Positions 12,189 through 52,256 of a stretch of 64,000 bases of DNA are shown one piece after another. Made by a program: the position numbers and the translations under genes. The stretch is from positions 2,826,695 to 2,890,694 of the forward strand of contig NC_040029.1 of NCBI RefSeq assembly GCF_000972845.2. The letters run 5' to 3'. This stretch comes from Larimichthys crocea. Taxonomy: Eukaryota > Chordata > Actinopteri > Sciaenidae. Position 1 is the first letter of the stretch, and every line of letters starts with the position of its first letter. The notes under the pieces are model-generated. The model was given only the letters and a program-made list of their open reading frames with translations. It was not told the origin of the DNA and searched no databases.

Positions 12189-14100
12189 CTGCAGCACAAA
12201 AACATTCTCGAATCAGTGTCTTGAATTGCTTGGTGATCAAAATTCTGATATAAAGATATACGACTCAGCATAGGAGATGGTCATACTTACATCTCTGGTG
12301 AACGGGAACACCGTGAGAACGTACTCTTCAGGAAACTCGTCGTCCGCCATTTTGTGTTGGTCCTTTCGCACCACATTCTCTGCATCTGCCAAGAGTACCG
12401 CAATGTTCTGCTACGGTTTCTACCCATGTCAACATTATAATGATGTTTGTCACAGAGAGTGCACAAAGCCAAACGCTACTCAATCTACCGGCCTGATGTC
12501 GGCAACTGTGATACTATGACACAATAAACCATTCATCAGCTACATCCATATATCTATGTCTACATCCAGGTGGCACTTCATGTAAATAAAGGTTTGATAC
12601 ATACTTCACCTCTCAGTATAAGTGGTTCCCATGGGAACCAATTATTGCATAAAACAGATGTGTTTAACGACGACTGTGGGTGGATTGCGTACAGTAGTTG
12701 GTTCATGACAATTCACTGATAACGTTTGTGCCTCTCACATATTACTATTACATTAATTGCCAGTTTCTGAGGAATAAATAGTTGACCATGTTTGAAAAAC
12801 CCCAGAAGCTTCTGGCCATCTGGATGGAAAAATGCTCCGTCTGTTGCACGCCAAAGCAAATTTTAAAATCCATTTCTCAGTTTGCCACTGTGTGTGTTGA
12901 TTCAGGTAGATGGAATATATGATATTTATTTTTTTTATGAAAGAAGAACAAAAATATTAGCCACCTTTATGACTCATTTAAACTGAGATAAGGGATATGT
13001 AATCTCCTGCAGCCATCTTTGTTTGTTAGGAAAAAGAGGCACAATTTTAAACTGCTTAAAATCTTTTTTACTGTCAATATTCTTAATATCTAGATCAGGG
13101 ATGTCCAAAATATGGCCTGCGGTCAGGTTTCATGTGGCCCGAAGCTTAATTTTTAGAATATATTATTCATGGCCTGCTAGGATTGTCAGACACTGTACTG
13201 CTGGAAGATGCTGGTGTTATATATCTGTAGATGTGACACAAAATATTACTTTCTGGATGATTTTGTTAAAGACAAGAGCAAGAGTGATACGTTTTAAACT
13301 TAAATGTTAACAGACTTTGCATTACTCATAATAAGTCATGTTTAGAACGAACATGAGGTTCAGATCTGTATCAACTTCATGCAAGTTTAACGCAGTGCGT
13401 AGAGTTTATTCTGTGTTATCTGACACCAGATGTGAAAGAAAGGAAAAACTGGTTTTTAGATTTGTTCACACCTGATTGGTTTAGACTTGGTTACATTGTC
13501 ATTGGCAATCAAAATAAAACTGTTCCATTACATCTGTATGTAACTTATTGTTTTAAAATGTTAGCATTGGCCACTGGACATCTTCACATTGTCAAATCTG
13601 GCCTTCTTTAAAAGAAGTTTAGACACACCTGGTACAGATGGTTTGAAGTCTTCATGGTGTGTGGACCTTCACAATAGTACCCAGTGACTTTTACACTTAG
13701 CTGTGTGGCTGTAATGTACTAGTAAAGTTGGTACATGAGAGGAACAAACAAGTTAACTTTAAAATAGTCTACCTAAGGAAGTTAACCCCATGTTTAAATT
13801 AAGTGTTGTAACAATAAGCAGTTTATTAACTTTAACTAGACCACACTACTACTACTACTACTTTTAGCTCGTAGCCGGCCTTTAGCTACAACCTGTCCAT
13901 TTACCTGCAGCTTCGTCAAAGCTGACAAACGCCACACCGTCCATGTTGGTGGGATAGGTGACCACCTCGACGTCCCCTCCGTGACTCCTCCTGCGGCTCT
14001 GGAAGTGAATGGTTAGCTTGTCAATCATGCGGCTGACGGGCAACACGTCGGGCACGCCGGACACGACCACCGTCCTCCTTCCCTTCTTGCAGGTCTCCAT
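10875..14100 (-). CDS. rbm43: rbm43-like RNA-binding protein (3 coding exons)
   Basis: Coding exons are 13905-14100, 12291-12385 and 10875-12188 (196+95+1314 nt, 534 codons plus TAA), all with GT-AG junctions in phase. Residues about 8-80 form an RRM: an RNP2-like strand RTVVVSGVP and an RNP1-like GVAFVSF. A second domain (about 78-165; VLTVFPF, ALVDLSEFG, VVIQGPFSAV) aligns with human RBM43, as does a C-terminal domain (about 393-534; SYTFEYIKKYDKTY, HMFSKSVEDRIG). Human RBM43 is about 357 residues from memory; the extra length here is a Ser/Lys-rich, probably disordered linker (about 170-392). RBM43 belongs to a vertebrate group linked to interferon responses, and its molecular role is poorly defined. 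The ATG at 14098-14100 is chosen because it opens directly into the RRM. The gene lies tandem to and just downstream of r3hdm1. Confidence 0.88.
12291..12385 (-). CDS. rbm43: rbm43 coding exon 2
   Basis: Acceptor CTTGGCAG, donor GTAAGT. Encodes AENVVRKDQH, matching the AENVIRQKKH stretch of human RBM43 that closes the RRM, then the start of the second domain (EEYVLTVFPFTRD). Enters in phase 1 and leaves in phase 0. Confidence 0.9.
12386..13904 (-). other. rbm43: rbm43 intron 1
   Basis: About 1.5 kb intron. Its main content is the hAT-like element at 13097-13633; the remainder is AT-rich with no other feature I recognise. Confidence 0.8.
13097..13633. mobile_element. hAT (Charlie-like) non-autonomous element in rbm43 intron 1
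   Basis: Left end 'CAGGGATGTCCAAAATATGG' and right end 'AGTTTAGACACACCTG' are imperfect inverted copies of each other. They match the CAGGGGTGTCCAAACT terminus typical of hAT-Charlie elements, with the GGCCTGCGG / TGTGGCCCG blocks usually found inside the left end. Flanking 8-mers (ATCTAGAT and GTACAGAT) agree at 5 of 8 positions, a weak trace of an 8-bp target duplication. No transposase frame. Confidence 0.65.
13905..14100 (-). CDS. rbm43: rbm43 coding exon 1
   Basis: ATG at 14098-14100, donor GCAG|GTAAAT. Encodes 65 codons plus 1 nt with most of the RRM, including GGDVEVVTYPTNMDGVAFV, very close to GGDVEDVIYPT of human RBM43. Confidence 0.9.
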
Positions 14101-14117
14101 GATGTTTGAAGACGAGA

Positions 14118-14132
14118 CTAGCTGATAAACAT
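14118..14132 (-). promoter_or_regulatory. Four-codon upstream ORF in the rbm43 leader
   Basis: On the minus strand ATG TTT ATC AGC TAG lies 17 nt before the rbm43 start codon and out of frame with it. If the transcript starts upstream of 14132, this minimal uORF would be translated first and could lower or condition rbm43 output. The transcription start site is not known. Confidence 0.4.
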
Positions 14133-14200
14133 GTCTGCTGTAGCCCGCGTTTTTTCCCCCCTACACTCCGTTGCTACACACAAACGAGCTTAACAGTTAT

Positions 14201-14220
14201 GTTTCTGTTTCGCTTTCACT
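14201..14220 (-). promoter_or_regulatory. ISRE/IRF-type element upstream of rbm43
   Basis: Read toward rbm43 the site is GAAAGCGAAACAGAAAC: three GAAA cores each spaced by 2 bp, the pattern bound by IRF family proteins and ISGF3 (consensus GNGAAANNGAAACT, here one mismatch at the last base). It lies about 100 bp before the start codon, where a proximal promoter element would be. Interferon induction is an inference from the motif plus the known behaviour of mammalian RBM43. Confidence 0.7.
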
Positions 14221-14544
14221 GTACGCCTACAGGGTACAAGGCTGCAGTGGCGGCGTCTGTCCGCTGGGTGTCACTGTTTCTTTACAAGAGGGTTCATTCA
14301 AAATGGCTAATTTATGCAGCTGGAATGAAGCTGCTAACAGAGCAAATATCTCTGCAATGCCCAACAGGCAGAGAAACAAACTATGTGGAAACATTTCCCA
14401 AAGAGTTGCTTCATTTGTTCCTTTTTTTTCTCCCTCCTTCCCTCTCTCTTCTCTCCACACACACACACATAAGGAACAGCTTGCTCCGAGGAAACATTTA
14501 ATAGTTTGCCGGTTTGATTTTTAGCTTGGAAAAAGTTATGTCAA
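14221..14544. other. Short intergenic gap between r3hdm1 3' end and rbm43 promoter
   Basis: About 300 bp between the inferred r3hdm1 poly(A) site and the rbm43 response element. It contains a pyrimidine-rich run and a short CA run near 14456-14470. The two genes are tandem, so r3hdm1 read-through would enter rbm43. Confidence 0.55.
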
Positions 14545-15632
14545 CACGTGTGGTGCAAACATTTATTAGAGTCAAACCAAAAAGAGAGAAAAAGAAATAA
14601 ACGAAAAGAAAAACGCCACACCAGACACAGAACACCTCTCATGATTCACACAAAACAAAAAGAAAAAAAAGAGAAGCCAAGTAGGGTGACAAACTCGATT
14701 GCATTTTTCTTGTGCATATAAACATTTTTAATTAAATATAAAAGAAAATGGCCTGGCCGAGTGCAACAAACAGGTACGAGGGGGGGGGGGTTAATAAAAG
14801 AAAATCCAGGCCCTGTCCGATACCAATCAATCTCCATCTCCATCACTTCAGTGCAAATCCAACATTCACTGTGTATAAAAGTGACTTTAAATAATTCAGG
14901 TAGTATATCTATTATTCAGTGTTTATTATTGTATGGGCTCACATTGTACAAGTGCCGCTGCGTGTTACTGTTGGGAGCATGTCAAACGAGAGAAGAAACC
15001 CAATCTTGTGGATATCAAGATCAAGCTAGGACACACGATGGACGTATTTAATAAGTATTAAAATAAAACACTTGTTTTGATATGAACGCTTAGTTTGATG
15101 TGGAACAGAGACCCAATTTCATATGTCTAATTTTCAGAAAAAGTCCGGTACAAAAACATTGTTGAACCAGAAATCATGTGAGATTATGTGTACGTACTCA
15201 TACACCTGCTATTTAAAAGAGCCACAGTGGAGTCACTAACAGCTGGCGAACGAATCCCAAAAAGCTCTCCAAACACTTTGAACAGCAAACTAGACTTTTA
15301 TAATAGAAAGGGGGGCAGGAGAGAGGGGGCCTCGAGTTGAGCTCAGTAGCCACGGACGCATCTCACAAACAAAACCAAACTGCTAGGTGGTGCTCAGTTT
15401 CCACCCTGCACAGACCTGTTGGCCAGAAAAATGATAAAACTAACTAAAACTAAATAAAAGTGAACATTCATTCTTCAAACATTTGATACGGCTTTTTGAT
15501 TTGGACAGAGTCTTGGACTAAAACCGAGACAGTCCAGACTGAGGCAGCAGAGGCAGGTGGTTTGATGTGCGTTCATGTGGCGCACCTTAGGTGCACCGAG
15601 ATCTTAGCAGCTATGAGCCGGCTTTGTCCGAG
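14545..15632 (-). other. r3hdm1: r3hdm1 3' UTR (inferred)
   Basis: Sequence between the stop codon (15633-15635) and the distal AATAAA. It is AT-rich with a G9 run at about 14781-14789 on the plus strand and no splice-site chain or coding frame. Confidence 0.55.
14562..14567 (-). terminator. r3hdm1: r3hdm1 poly(A) signal
   Basis: AATAAA on the minus strand, about 1.07 kb past the stop codon, followed by a GT-rich stretch. Another AATAAA at 14922-14927 could give a shorter 3' UTR. Confidence 0.5.
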
Positions 15633-43265
<27,633 letters not shown>

Positions 43266-46200
43266 TGCAAAGTCTTACTGTGAGATGCTGGCAAATACGG
43301 AGAACCTGCAAGAGACAAAACACGTCCATGAGAGGCCGTTCACTTTGACAAATTACGGGAAAGGATCACTGATGATCGTGATAAAACGTTCACATGTGTC
43401 ACAGTGAGGATGAAGAGCTGTGTAGGTTTTTGAAGTATTTGGTCAGCTCTTCTTATTAGACATAAGATAACAAAACATTATGTTCAGACGATCAAAGACT
43501 GACTGAAATATGTTGGTGCAAACATGCCAAAGCTCTTTTTGGTTTCGGAATCATACATATTGAGAGTATTGGCAGGTTTACTTTCTTTCATTTGAAAGAA
43601 TAATTCTTAAAACTTTTTGTTTTGAATAAGAGGGGAAATAATATTGGCACCAGCCTCTGAAATCCTGTACCAGGCTGCAATTCAATATTTTTTAAAATCT
43701 TTTATCATCTGCATGCACTTTACTCCCTAAAATCCACATCAGCAGCTTTATACTTCAGAATGTGTGCTTTCCTTTCACTCCCTGATAAGCATCTGCCAAA
43801 GTGACTGCATTTATACCAACACAATAATTCACTAGTTGGAGAACGTTTTATTATTTCTGGAAACAACGATGCATACGCAACGATAATTTGGTAAATTCTA
43901 AATTAAACGTATCAAAGGGTTAATGCAGCTTTGACAATACGTGGGTCCAATGGGTGTGAAGGCTTTTAGTCAAAGTCCTCATCCTCCTTCTCTTGACTGT
44001 GCAAGAAAAAGTTTATTATTATTATTATTATAATTAATAAAATAATGAATGAATTATGCTAGATTATAAAAAAAGAAACTAAATTATAATATTCTGTATC
44101 TATGGCATTAAGGTCCATTAAAGTAAAACTAGTAAATAAACTTTGCTATTTATCTATAAAGTAATAAATGGAACTTACGTGTTCACAGCTGCTCTTCAGC
44201 CGCATTGAGCTCCATATTGTTGTTTGAGGAGAGTTTAGTAATGACTGTTTACTTTGTCTGGGTTTTTCTTGTGAGCTTTACTTTGAAAGGGAACGTTACA
44301 ATCCTGCACGACTAATAACAGGGATTTGCCGCATGTGTAAAGATGCTCATTTCCCACCAAGAAGCCTAAAGGCAGACGTTTAGAGCCCTTACAGCGGCCG
44401 AGAGACAGGTGTAACATTACCGACTGCTCCATATCTAAATGGAATTCAGCCGTTATTAATGCGATTAGTTACATGTGACAAGTCAAAGTCAAAGCGAGCT
44501 CAGTGTGAGGAAGGTTTATGAAGTAGGGGGGGCAGGAGAAGGAGGAGGAGGAGAGGGGGCAGTCTGTGGTCATCAGTCACTAATTTCTGTCTGTGCTGTC
44601 TCACAGCTCTGCAGCTGTTCGGCTACAGACAATGGACTGGATTGGACAAGACACAGCAGGAGGACAGTTTGCTCCTGTGAGACCAAACGGCGTCACGTCA
44701 CGGCGTCTGTGTCCGCCGAAAACAGAATCAAATGTTGACGTCTCCGTTTGAAGTGTTTGACGGAGGCGCGGAGGGGTCTATTGTGTGTTTGACTGCCGGT
44801 TCGTCCATCGTGCAGCAATATTTTAAATGTGCCCATAACGCATGAATATGACAGTTCTTAATTTAAAGTCTGAGGGTGCAAAGGCTTAATTTGGTATTAA
44901 AGTCATTTAGCTAATATGAAAAAGAAAAAGATTCATTATCAGTGAAAATGTGGAAACGCTTAAATAATTTAAAATGGACAAAGATATATTATTAAATTGT
45001 GTTTTTGTTTGATTAATGGGATTTTTGTGAGCAGTTGTCCAGAATTTTGTGTTCCCAGAAAGTCCTGATTTTCCCTGCACAAATTCTCAGTGTGTGTGTG
45101 TGGGATTGAGGAACAGCTCAAGTGTGGAGCTACACTCTAAAAGACGACACACATTTCCGTGCATGAAACATGGGAGGGCTTTATGGGTTGACGTCAGCAT
45201 AATTCTCCTCGATAAAAGAACTTGTTCGTGCAGATCTTGGAACATTAGTTGCTTTGCACCTATGGTCCGTTTGTCAGGAAATATCTGTGTAATGCCACGA
45301 CCTCCCCTATGTTGAAGCCGTGGTGCGAGTTGGTCCCGCTGATATGCCCTAATTATGCAGCCGGGCCCCATGCAGCGAAACACACGCACACACACACACG
45401 GCTACACGCACACACGCGCAAAGAGGGAGGGCAGACATCTGGTACATGAGAGCTATGATTAATAGGTTAATTAGAAACGGGCTCATCAAATTCACTTTGC
45501 ACATCAAAACTGGATCCACACATGACAGCACTTACTCTGCGCTCGGCTGTGTGTACGTGACTGGCCGCTTGTGTGTGTTCAATGTGCATGTGTGTGTGTG
45601 TGTGTGTGGGCCTCAACCTATTTGCCCGGCAGTGATCAGAGCCATTTTCCTATCTGATTGGCGAGCAGCAAAGGGCCCCGGTCGAGGCTTGATTGTTTAT
45701 CTGCGTCCCAAAAGAGCTGAGACAGCAAGCGGGAGGCGGCTCTCTTTAAAAAAAAAAAAAAAAAAAGGTGCCATCCAATTCCTCTATGTCAGAGTAATTG
45801 ACTTCTAGTGGAGGTCCGCCCGCTCTCCTGAGCGCCTCTGCCGGGCGAACGTGCCGATATGACCCGATGCTGTTCGAGGCTCAGAGGTTAGCCTAAATGT
45901 AGCCGGGCGGCGGAGAGTCAGGTGTTGAATTTCAATGACCTGTCAGAGGTTTGACAAAAGCAAACGGCGGCTGCTGCTTTACATTATTTTTACATTCTGA
46001 AGGAAAAACAGCTTAATACTCCAGAGTGCTGCGCGCGCCTTTGAATATTTAGTGTCTGCTGCTGACATTTTGATGAGTGAAGTCTCTTGAGTCGCTCTGT
46101 TGAAGATTCGCAATATTGGACAGATATTTTCAAGAGCCGGGACTTGTGATAGATAGCTATTTTGTCCCTCACCGAATCATTCATTCTTCCAAACACATTT

Positions 46201-46914
46201 TATCGCGGGACTGGGAGTGTTGGACTAAATTTGGCTTCAGACTTTTGATGCATTCAAATTTCAACCATCTCGTCTCTCGCGGCTGAGGTAATTGCGCTGG
46301 GTGCCTGTTTAGAATCCCTGATGTTTTGACTGCATAAGTAATATGGATCATCATTAGATTCTCAGTGTTACATTAAGGAAACGTCTGGGAATTTAGGCAA
46401 ACAGCAAATTGGTCTCATATGAGTGAGACTGACATCGCCATTTTTTTCCCCCTCCACTAATAATATATATTTATGAATCCCTTAATCTTGGTGTGTCATA
46501 TTAAGGCCTATCCACTCGATGTAATGGCAGCCATTTGCTGTCATCGGTAGATGCTGCAGCGCTCGAGCCACGGCCAATCAAAATGCATTGCAGAATAACG
46601 TCTGAGTGGATTTTTTGCACTTTTTCTTACCGCTCCACAGGTTGATGCAACACTCAGATTACATCATATAATTGGATTAGAGGCTGACTCTGTACCGAAG
46701 CACCCCATTAGGTTTGAAAGTGTTGAAAATTGAGTGAAAATCAACTGGATTTATGTGGTCGATCCATTTTCAGGGCATTTGTTTGTGAAAACGCAAGTCA
46801 TTCGAGTACTTCGTGGTATGGCAGCCTCCACATGGTGCATGAGTTCATGTGGACATTAGTTTAGAGTTGAAACATGAACAATTTCATTCAGTTATTGGTT
46901 ATTTTTGATGAGTT

Positions 46915-47110
46915 TTTTCCACCCACAGCAGCTATTTCGTCATGAAATAGGGTCAACGCAGGTGCTACCAATGATACTAATTAAGGTTCAGTTCCATTTA
47001 GTGTAGCAGTGAGCCGACATGGACCTGCACAGCAGCAGCCTGACTCTGTTGGACCTGAATGGAACTGAACCTTCACTTAGCCTCATTGCTAACACCTGGC
47101 TGCTGTGGAA
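46915..47110. mobile_element. Interspersed repeat with internal inverted symmetry
   Basis: 'AATTAAGGTTCAGTTCCATT' near 46979 is mirrored by 'AATGGAACTGAACCTTCA' near 47059, making an internal hairpin of about 18 bp arms. The left part (CAGCTATTTCGTCATGAAATAG ... GGTGCTACCAATGATACTAATTAAGG in separate blocks) is shared with 61990-62050, so this is a dispersed family. Confidence 0.6.
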
Positions 47111-47769
47111 AGGTCTATTTTTTTACTATTCAAGGTGCCTTTGGGAAGTAAGATGAGGGCATCATGTCGGAATAACAGGGAACTGCATGCTGTTGTTGGG
47201 ATAACTGGTGAGTCAGCGTGTTTAGAAGAAGTCTAGCATTGTGGAGGTTTAAAAGAAATGTTGAGGTTACTGTGAAGAGTTTGAAATGGTGACTTCTTGC
47301 GGAATTAGTGCATTAACATAACAGGAGTGGTTGGTAATGTACCTTCATTTGCATTTTCTTGCAAATTTTCTAAAAATTCAACTAAAATCTGAGCTGAACT
47401 TTCTCAATTCATATCCCCTGACTGTTCTTGTCACAACAGAAAGAAAGAGGAGGACGTACTTGTTGCGTAGCCAGTGGTGGTTGTGGCGAAGGAGGATGTG
47501 GCTGGTGAAGTCGATGAGGCTGAGCCTACCGATGCCATTCGAGACTTCTTTGCCCATGTCTGCTTCAGCTGCTCTGAACAGCAACCGGGGCCTCCGACAC
47601 CATCATGGCCCCTGCTGACCTGCAACCGAAAGAGGCATGGGGGTGGGTTAGCGCCGTTGGCGTTTAGGAGTTAAAAGAGGTCGGAGGTCAGGGCGGGGGT
47701 GGCGCTGACACCGAGGTCGCGTGGACTGACAGCAGTCAGGATGTCAGCGACTCTTAAATATTTGTGTGC

Positions 47770-47793
47770 CGGAAAAAAAAAAAAAAAAAAAAA
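47770..47793. repeat. A-rich homopolymer
   Basis: Run of about 22 A, seen directly, in the r3hdm1 first intron. Confidence 0.9.
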
Positions 47794-50014
47794 GTAAAAG
47801 TGTGGCGAGTGTGTATTTGTGGGCCTATGCGCCATAAATAATGGATGAGCACAGAGATGGGAGTGCGACGGAGGCAACAGGAGAAGGCACCACTGCCAGC
47901 CTCGTAAAAACCAAGCATTAGGAATTCAGAGAGCAGCGGGGGAAGATAGCATTTCTCAGCTGAAAATCCTCTGCCATTTGGTGGCACATAAATTTCAAAT
48001 CGTCTAGCGTACAATCTGTATTTCCCGGCAAATTCCTTTCTTGCTGAACTACAGGGTGACACTGGTTGGGGCAGGGCAGACATCTGAACGCGCCAAACAG
48101 CAACAGAGCTGCGAAATATTGACACAATATTGGAGGAAAGAAAATTATTTTTTGGCTCCAACTGCCTCAATTAGATGCATGTACGTTCTCTTGACTGTGC
48201 ATCATGGAGATGTGACGTTATTGCTCGACTTTATGGGCTGCAGTTGCCAAGCGAGGATAAAAAACATCATGTTAGCGTGTCATTTTTCAAGTTAATTATC
48301 AAAATAATTGCAGATTACGTGATGCTTTTTATTCCCTCGCAGCATCATATAGAACCGGTTCTGGCCCTGGCTTCTCCTTTTCTCCCCGCCTATCTCGCGG
48401 CCTCTCCCTCCCGCCCTAATCTCCATCTCAGCGAGCGGGCGAGGTGCCACGCTGACTCTGGCACCCAACGGTGCCAAGGCCTGGCTGCTGCCGCTCCCCC
48501 CCCCCCCAAACATGATCTCGGCGCGACCCCCGCCCGCGCCAGCCAAAAAGGTCAAGTGGAATCCCCGCTCACTTTTATAATCTTCCTTTCTTGTGACACC
48601 TCCGCGATGGGGTGGGGGAGCTTGTGGAACGGTAGCCATTTGGTGCATTGCTGCTATTCAGAATACGACGAGTGTTCATTATTAATGAGTGACAACAAGG
48701 CTGCTTAATGTTTGGCGTGAGAGCCATCTAACACGGGGAAAAAAGAGAAATCTGAATTCACATTTTAGCAAATCTATACGTTCTATGTGGCATTTCTGCC
48801 TGGCACTGGCAAAGTGTGAGGCCCAAGGCAGGATCCATTCATCAATGCAGATGTGCTTACATCTGGAAAGCACACAACCAGAGAATACACAGTGAATAGG
48901 CAGGAAATCTATTAGTGCGTGTTCGTCATCTTAAGACAGAATCGCCTAAATCGTCTTTTCCCCAGATGTTCTTATCTGGACCCTCCCGCTATTATCTCTT
49001 TGTAAATGTACCCTCTTAAACATGGTTATTCTGCTGTGACAGGAGTATCATCTCGGTGCTGTGGTGGCTTTGCAGGCAGACGTGGTGCCAATTGAAGCTT
49101 GCTACGAGCAGGAGCGCCAGCTAAACGTCTTAAAATGGAGAAAAAGGCTGCTCGGTAATTCAGCGCTGCTCCTGCGGCTATCACACATGCAGGATGGAAA
49201 AGTTGCTCTGACAGTGGTGCAAGCCGGGGTCTGGCCATAGGCGCTCCAGGTTTTATGACCAGAGCTGCTGAGCAGGTTTGAGGACTTCATGCCGAGCCTC
49301 TGTGCGTGCAGCATGGCAGAGACGGTATGAATGCCAATGGTGCAAACAATGCACCTCCACCCAAAAATAAAATAAAAAAATTTGACACAAACGGACCCAT
49401 TGGCAGCTCACAAGCACATACACCCTCGCAGCAGTGAACTTGTAGAGACGCTCCGCCTGCCTTCGCCTCCTCCAGTATTGTGCCGGAGCTGACAGGGAGT
49501 GGTTCATTGGCATTACAGTCGCCGCACAGCGCAGCAACCTCAAAAGAGGCTCCCTGAGGCATCGTTCAGTGTCACACCGGCCACTTCATGCCACCTTTAT
49601 CTGTTCGCTGTGCCTGATGGTGATGACACACACGCACACACACACACACAAAACCGTCTGTGTTAAAATGCTGGAAATAATCACGAGAATGATTTTTGAC
49701 TTTGTCCAAAACTCCTCGACACCAGCTGGATTGCACAGATGCACGGGTACCAGACACACACTCAGCACATATTCTTAAATTAATTCTCAGAAAAGGAAAA
49801 AAAACAGCGGGGGTCACAAGGCTGACCGTCAACTGAGCCGAGTTAATCATACAGCGGGCTCTTAACGGGCTCCTCTCACGGACAATTATGTTCGATGGTG
49901 AGCTAATGAAAAAAATTTTTCAATCACCGCGAAGCGCCTGAGAGTCGTCACACAAGCAGGGACAGACGAGCAAGCACACACCAGTATACTTATTCTCTTT
50001 CTCTCACACACTCA

Positions 50015-50093
<79 letters not shown>
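50015..50093. repeat. Long (CA)n microsatellite
   Basis: About 39 uninterrupted CA units, the longest simple repeat in the window and likely to be length-polymorphic. Flanked on the left by CTCACTCA-type impurity. Confidence 0.97.
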
Positions 50094-50095
<2 letters not shown>

Positions 50096-52011
50096 CCCTC
50101 TCTTGCAAAAGATGACCTTTCCCTCCCACACCTTCGCTCTGTTCTGTTCCTGCGTGCATCAGGGCTCTTGTCTGGGCTATAACCAGCTCAACTGGAGGTG
50201 AAGGACCCCCACCACCACTCTCCCCACCCAATCCAACCCCTCCCCGCCCCCCCCACTATTCCCCTCCCCTCGTTTTCTGCCCCTCGGTGGAGAAACGAGG
50301 AGATGAGTCAAACGCGGGGTGGAAAAAGAACAAGCCGTCACCTTTCGCGGAGAAGCTTCCGCGCGATCGCGAAGAAAACCCACCGATGATTTCTGAGCGC
50401 CTGAGGGAGAAAGGAAAGGTGGGGAAAAAAAAAAAAGGGAAGAAGTGGCGGCATCTTTCTGTCTTTCTGCTTGAAAAAATAAAACATGCACGCTTCATTG
50501 CTGCTGATGAGCTTTTGCAAGTGTCACATAAAAAAGGACAGGGGTAAGGAGCGATGCCAAACAGCTGGGGTATTGTCTGCAGAGATGTAGAATACTAAAC
50601 AGAGCTCTATTCAGTGGAGCATTGTGAAACAAAAAGCACGCACACACACAAATATAATGCCACGTCTGAGGGGCTACGATTTTTTTTTTTTTGTGTGTGT
50701 GTCACCTGTTTGCCACCTCTGAGGGGGGAAAAAAAAAAATCACCAGTTATGTTCGGCTCATTCCTGAAAATTGCACATTTCAAACCACGCAGCCACAATC
50801 AATTGCAGAGTTCGAAATAAAATAAATAAATAAATTTAAAAAAAGCACACAAAAAGACACATTTGGAATAAATCAGCTTCAGCAGAGTGCAGGACATGCA
50901 CCCCGGCTAATGAAATCAGACATCAAATAAACAGTTAATTAGGTTACTAATGCTGCTGCGCACTCATGGCGCTGCAATAAAAATTGATTTCAGTGTTTTG
51001 CTAAACTGAGTAACTAATCTCCCATTTTCTAGCCATTTTCTGCTAATTGCAAAGCAAGGAAAGCACTGACAGGGGAGCTATATAATTGGACCAGAAAACG
51101 ATTAGGGTAAAGCTTATGAAATTATATCACTTTCATACACTGCTTGCCTCAATTTCGGGGCAAGTGAGGCGGTGTCGGTTTAAGGAACTCCCTGTAATAG
51201 CGCAGACTGAATTAACAGGAGAGAGAGAGAGAGAGAGAAAAAAAAAAAAAGAGAAACAAACATAAACAGGCACAAATGAGCCTCTAATTGCGCCGCTCGC
51301 TCTGCCTCCAGGTCGCACGAGGCGGCGCGGGCGCGAGCGCGGCACAGCGGAGGCGCAGTCAGCCAGCATTAATAAATTAAATCCACAGCAGAGCACGTAG
51401 GTAATCCATTACCTTACCCCATAGGAGAGCTTCCAGGGAATATCAATCTAGGCAATTAGAGGAGAAACAATAAACACAGAAAAACTAACATGCAAGTCTA
51501 GCAGTTTTAAATCTATGGAGCCTTATGAGAGGAGAATAACTCAGAAAGTCTGCCAGAGTCATTAAAAGTCCATTTGCAGACAACACCTGCAGAACAAACA
51601 GGGGAAACGGGGACGAGAGGATGAGCTTGGCTGGGGGGAACAAAAGCGGAGCCGAGCTTCTTATTGGCTGATCTCGGTTAATTATCCTCGTAATGAAAAG
51701 CAGAAGCGGCGACTGGCAAACTAGCGAGGAGATTTCGAAAAGCTCTCTGGCTCAGCTGCAGCTGACAGCACGCCGAGTCTCGTGTCTCGCGCTCAGTTTA
51801 ACAAGCCAGAGAAAGAGACTGCACACTTTGCTCGCCGACTTGGTGCCGGCACAGTGAGAAGAAGACACAAAAGAAAAGACAACAACAGGAAAGTACAGAG
51901 AACAAGCCCTAAAAAGACAACATGACACAGAAAATCAGACAATAAACACAAAGAGGAAATCAGAAAAGAGCATGTGTGATGCCCGAGGTGACTTGAAGCT
52001 GCAGGACCTAC

Positions 52012-52160
52012 CTGCCCGGCAGCTCTGCCCTCCATCCCTTCTGCTACTCGACCGTTTAGTTTCCATTGTACAGGAGGCACAATTTGCTGGAGAGGAGGCT
52101 GGAGTCGCCTCCCAGCTCGCTCCTCGGCAGCTGTCTGCTGCCTCCTGTTTGCTCGCTCGA
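52012..52160 (-). promoter_or_regulatory. r3hdm1: Possible alternative first exon/promoter of r3hdm1
   Basis: On the minus strand a long CT-rich initiator-like tract (52260 down to 52165) is followed by about 150 bp rich in CAGC and CGAG. That stretch ends in a near-perfect donor, GGCAG|GTAGGT at 52011/52012. No acceptor of similar quality precedes it, as expected for a first exon. This is inference from signals only. Confidence 0.3.
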
Positions 52161-52223
52161 CTGAGTGAGAGTGGAAGACGGGGAGAGGGGAGTGTAAAGG
52201 GAGAGGGCGAGTGGGTGTCACAA

Positions 52224-52256
<33 letters not shown>

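Noticed and set aside
50016..50231. Valine/cysteine-rich open frame
   Set aside because: Pure translation of the (GT)n strand of the long microsatellite.
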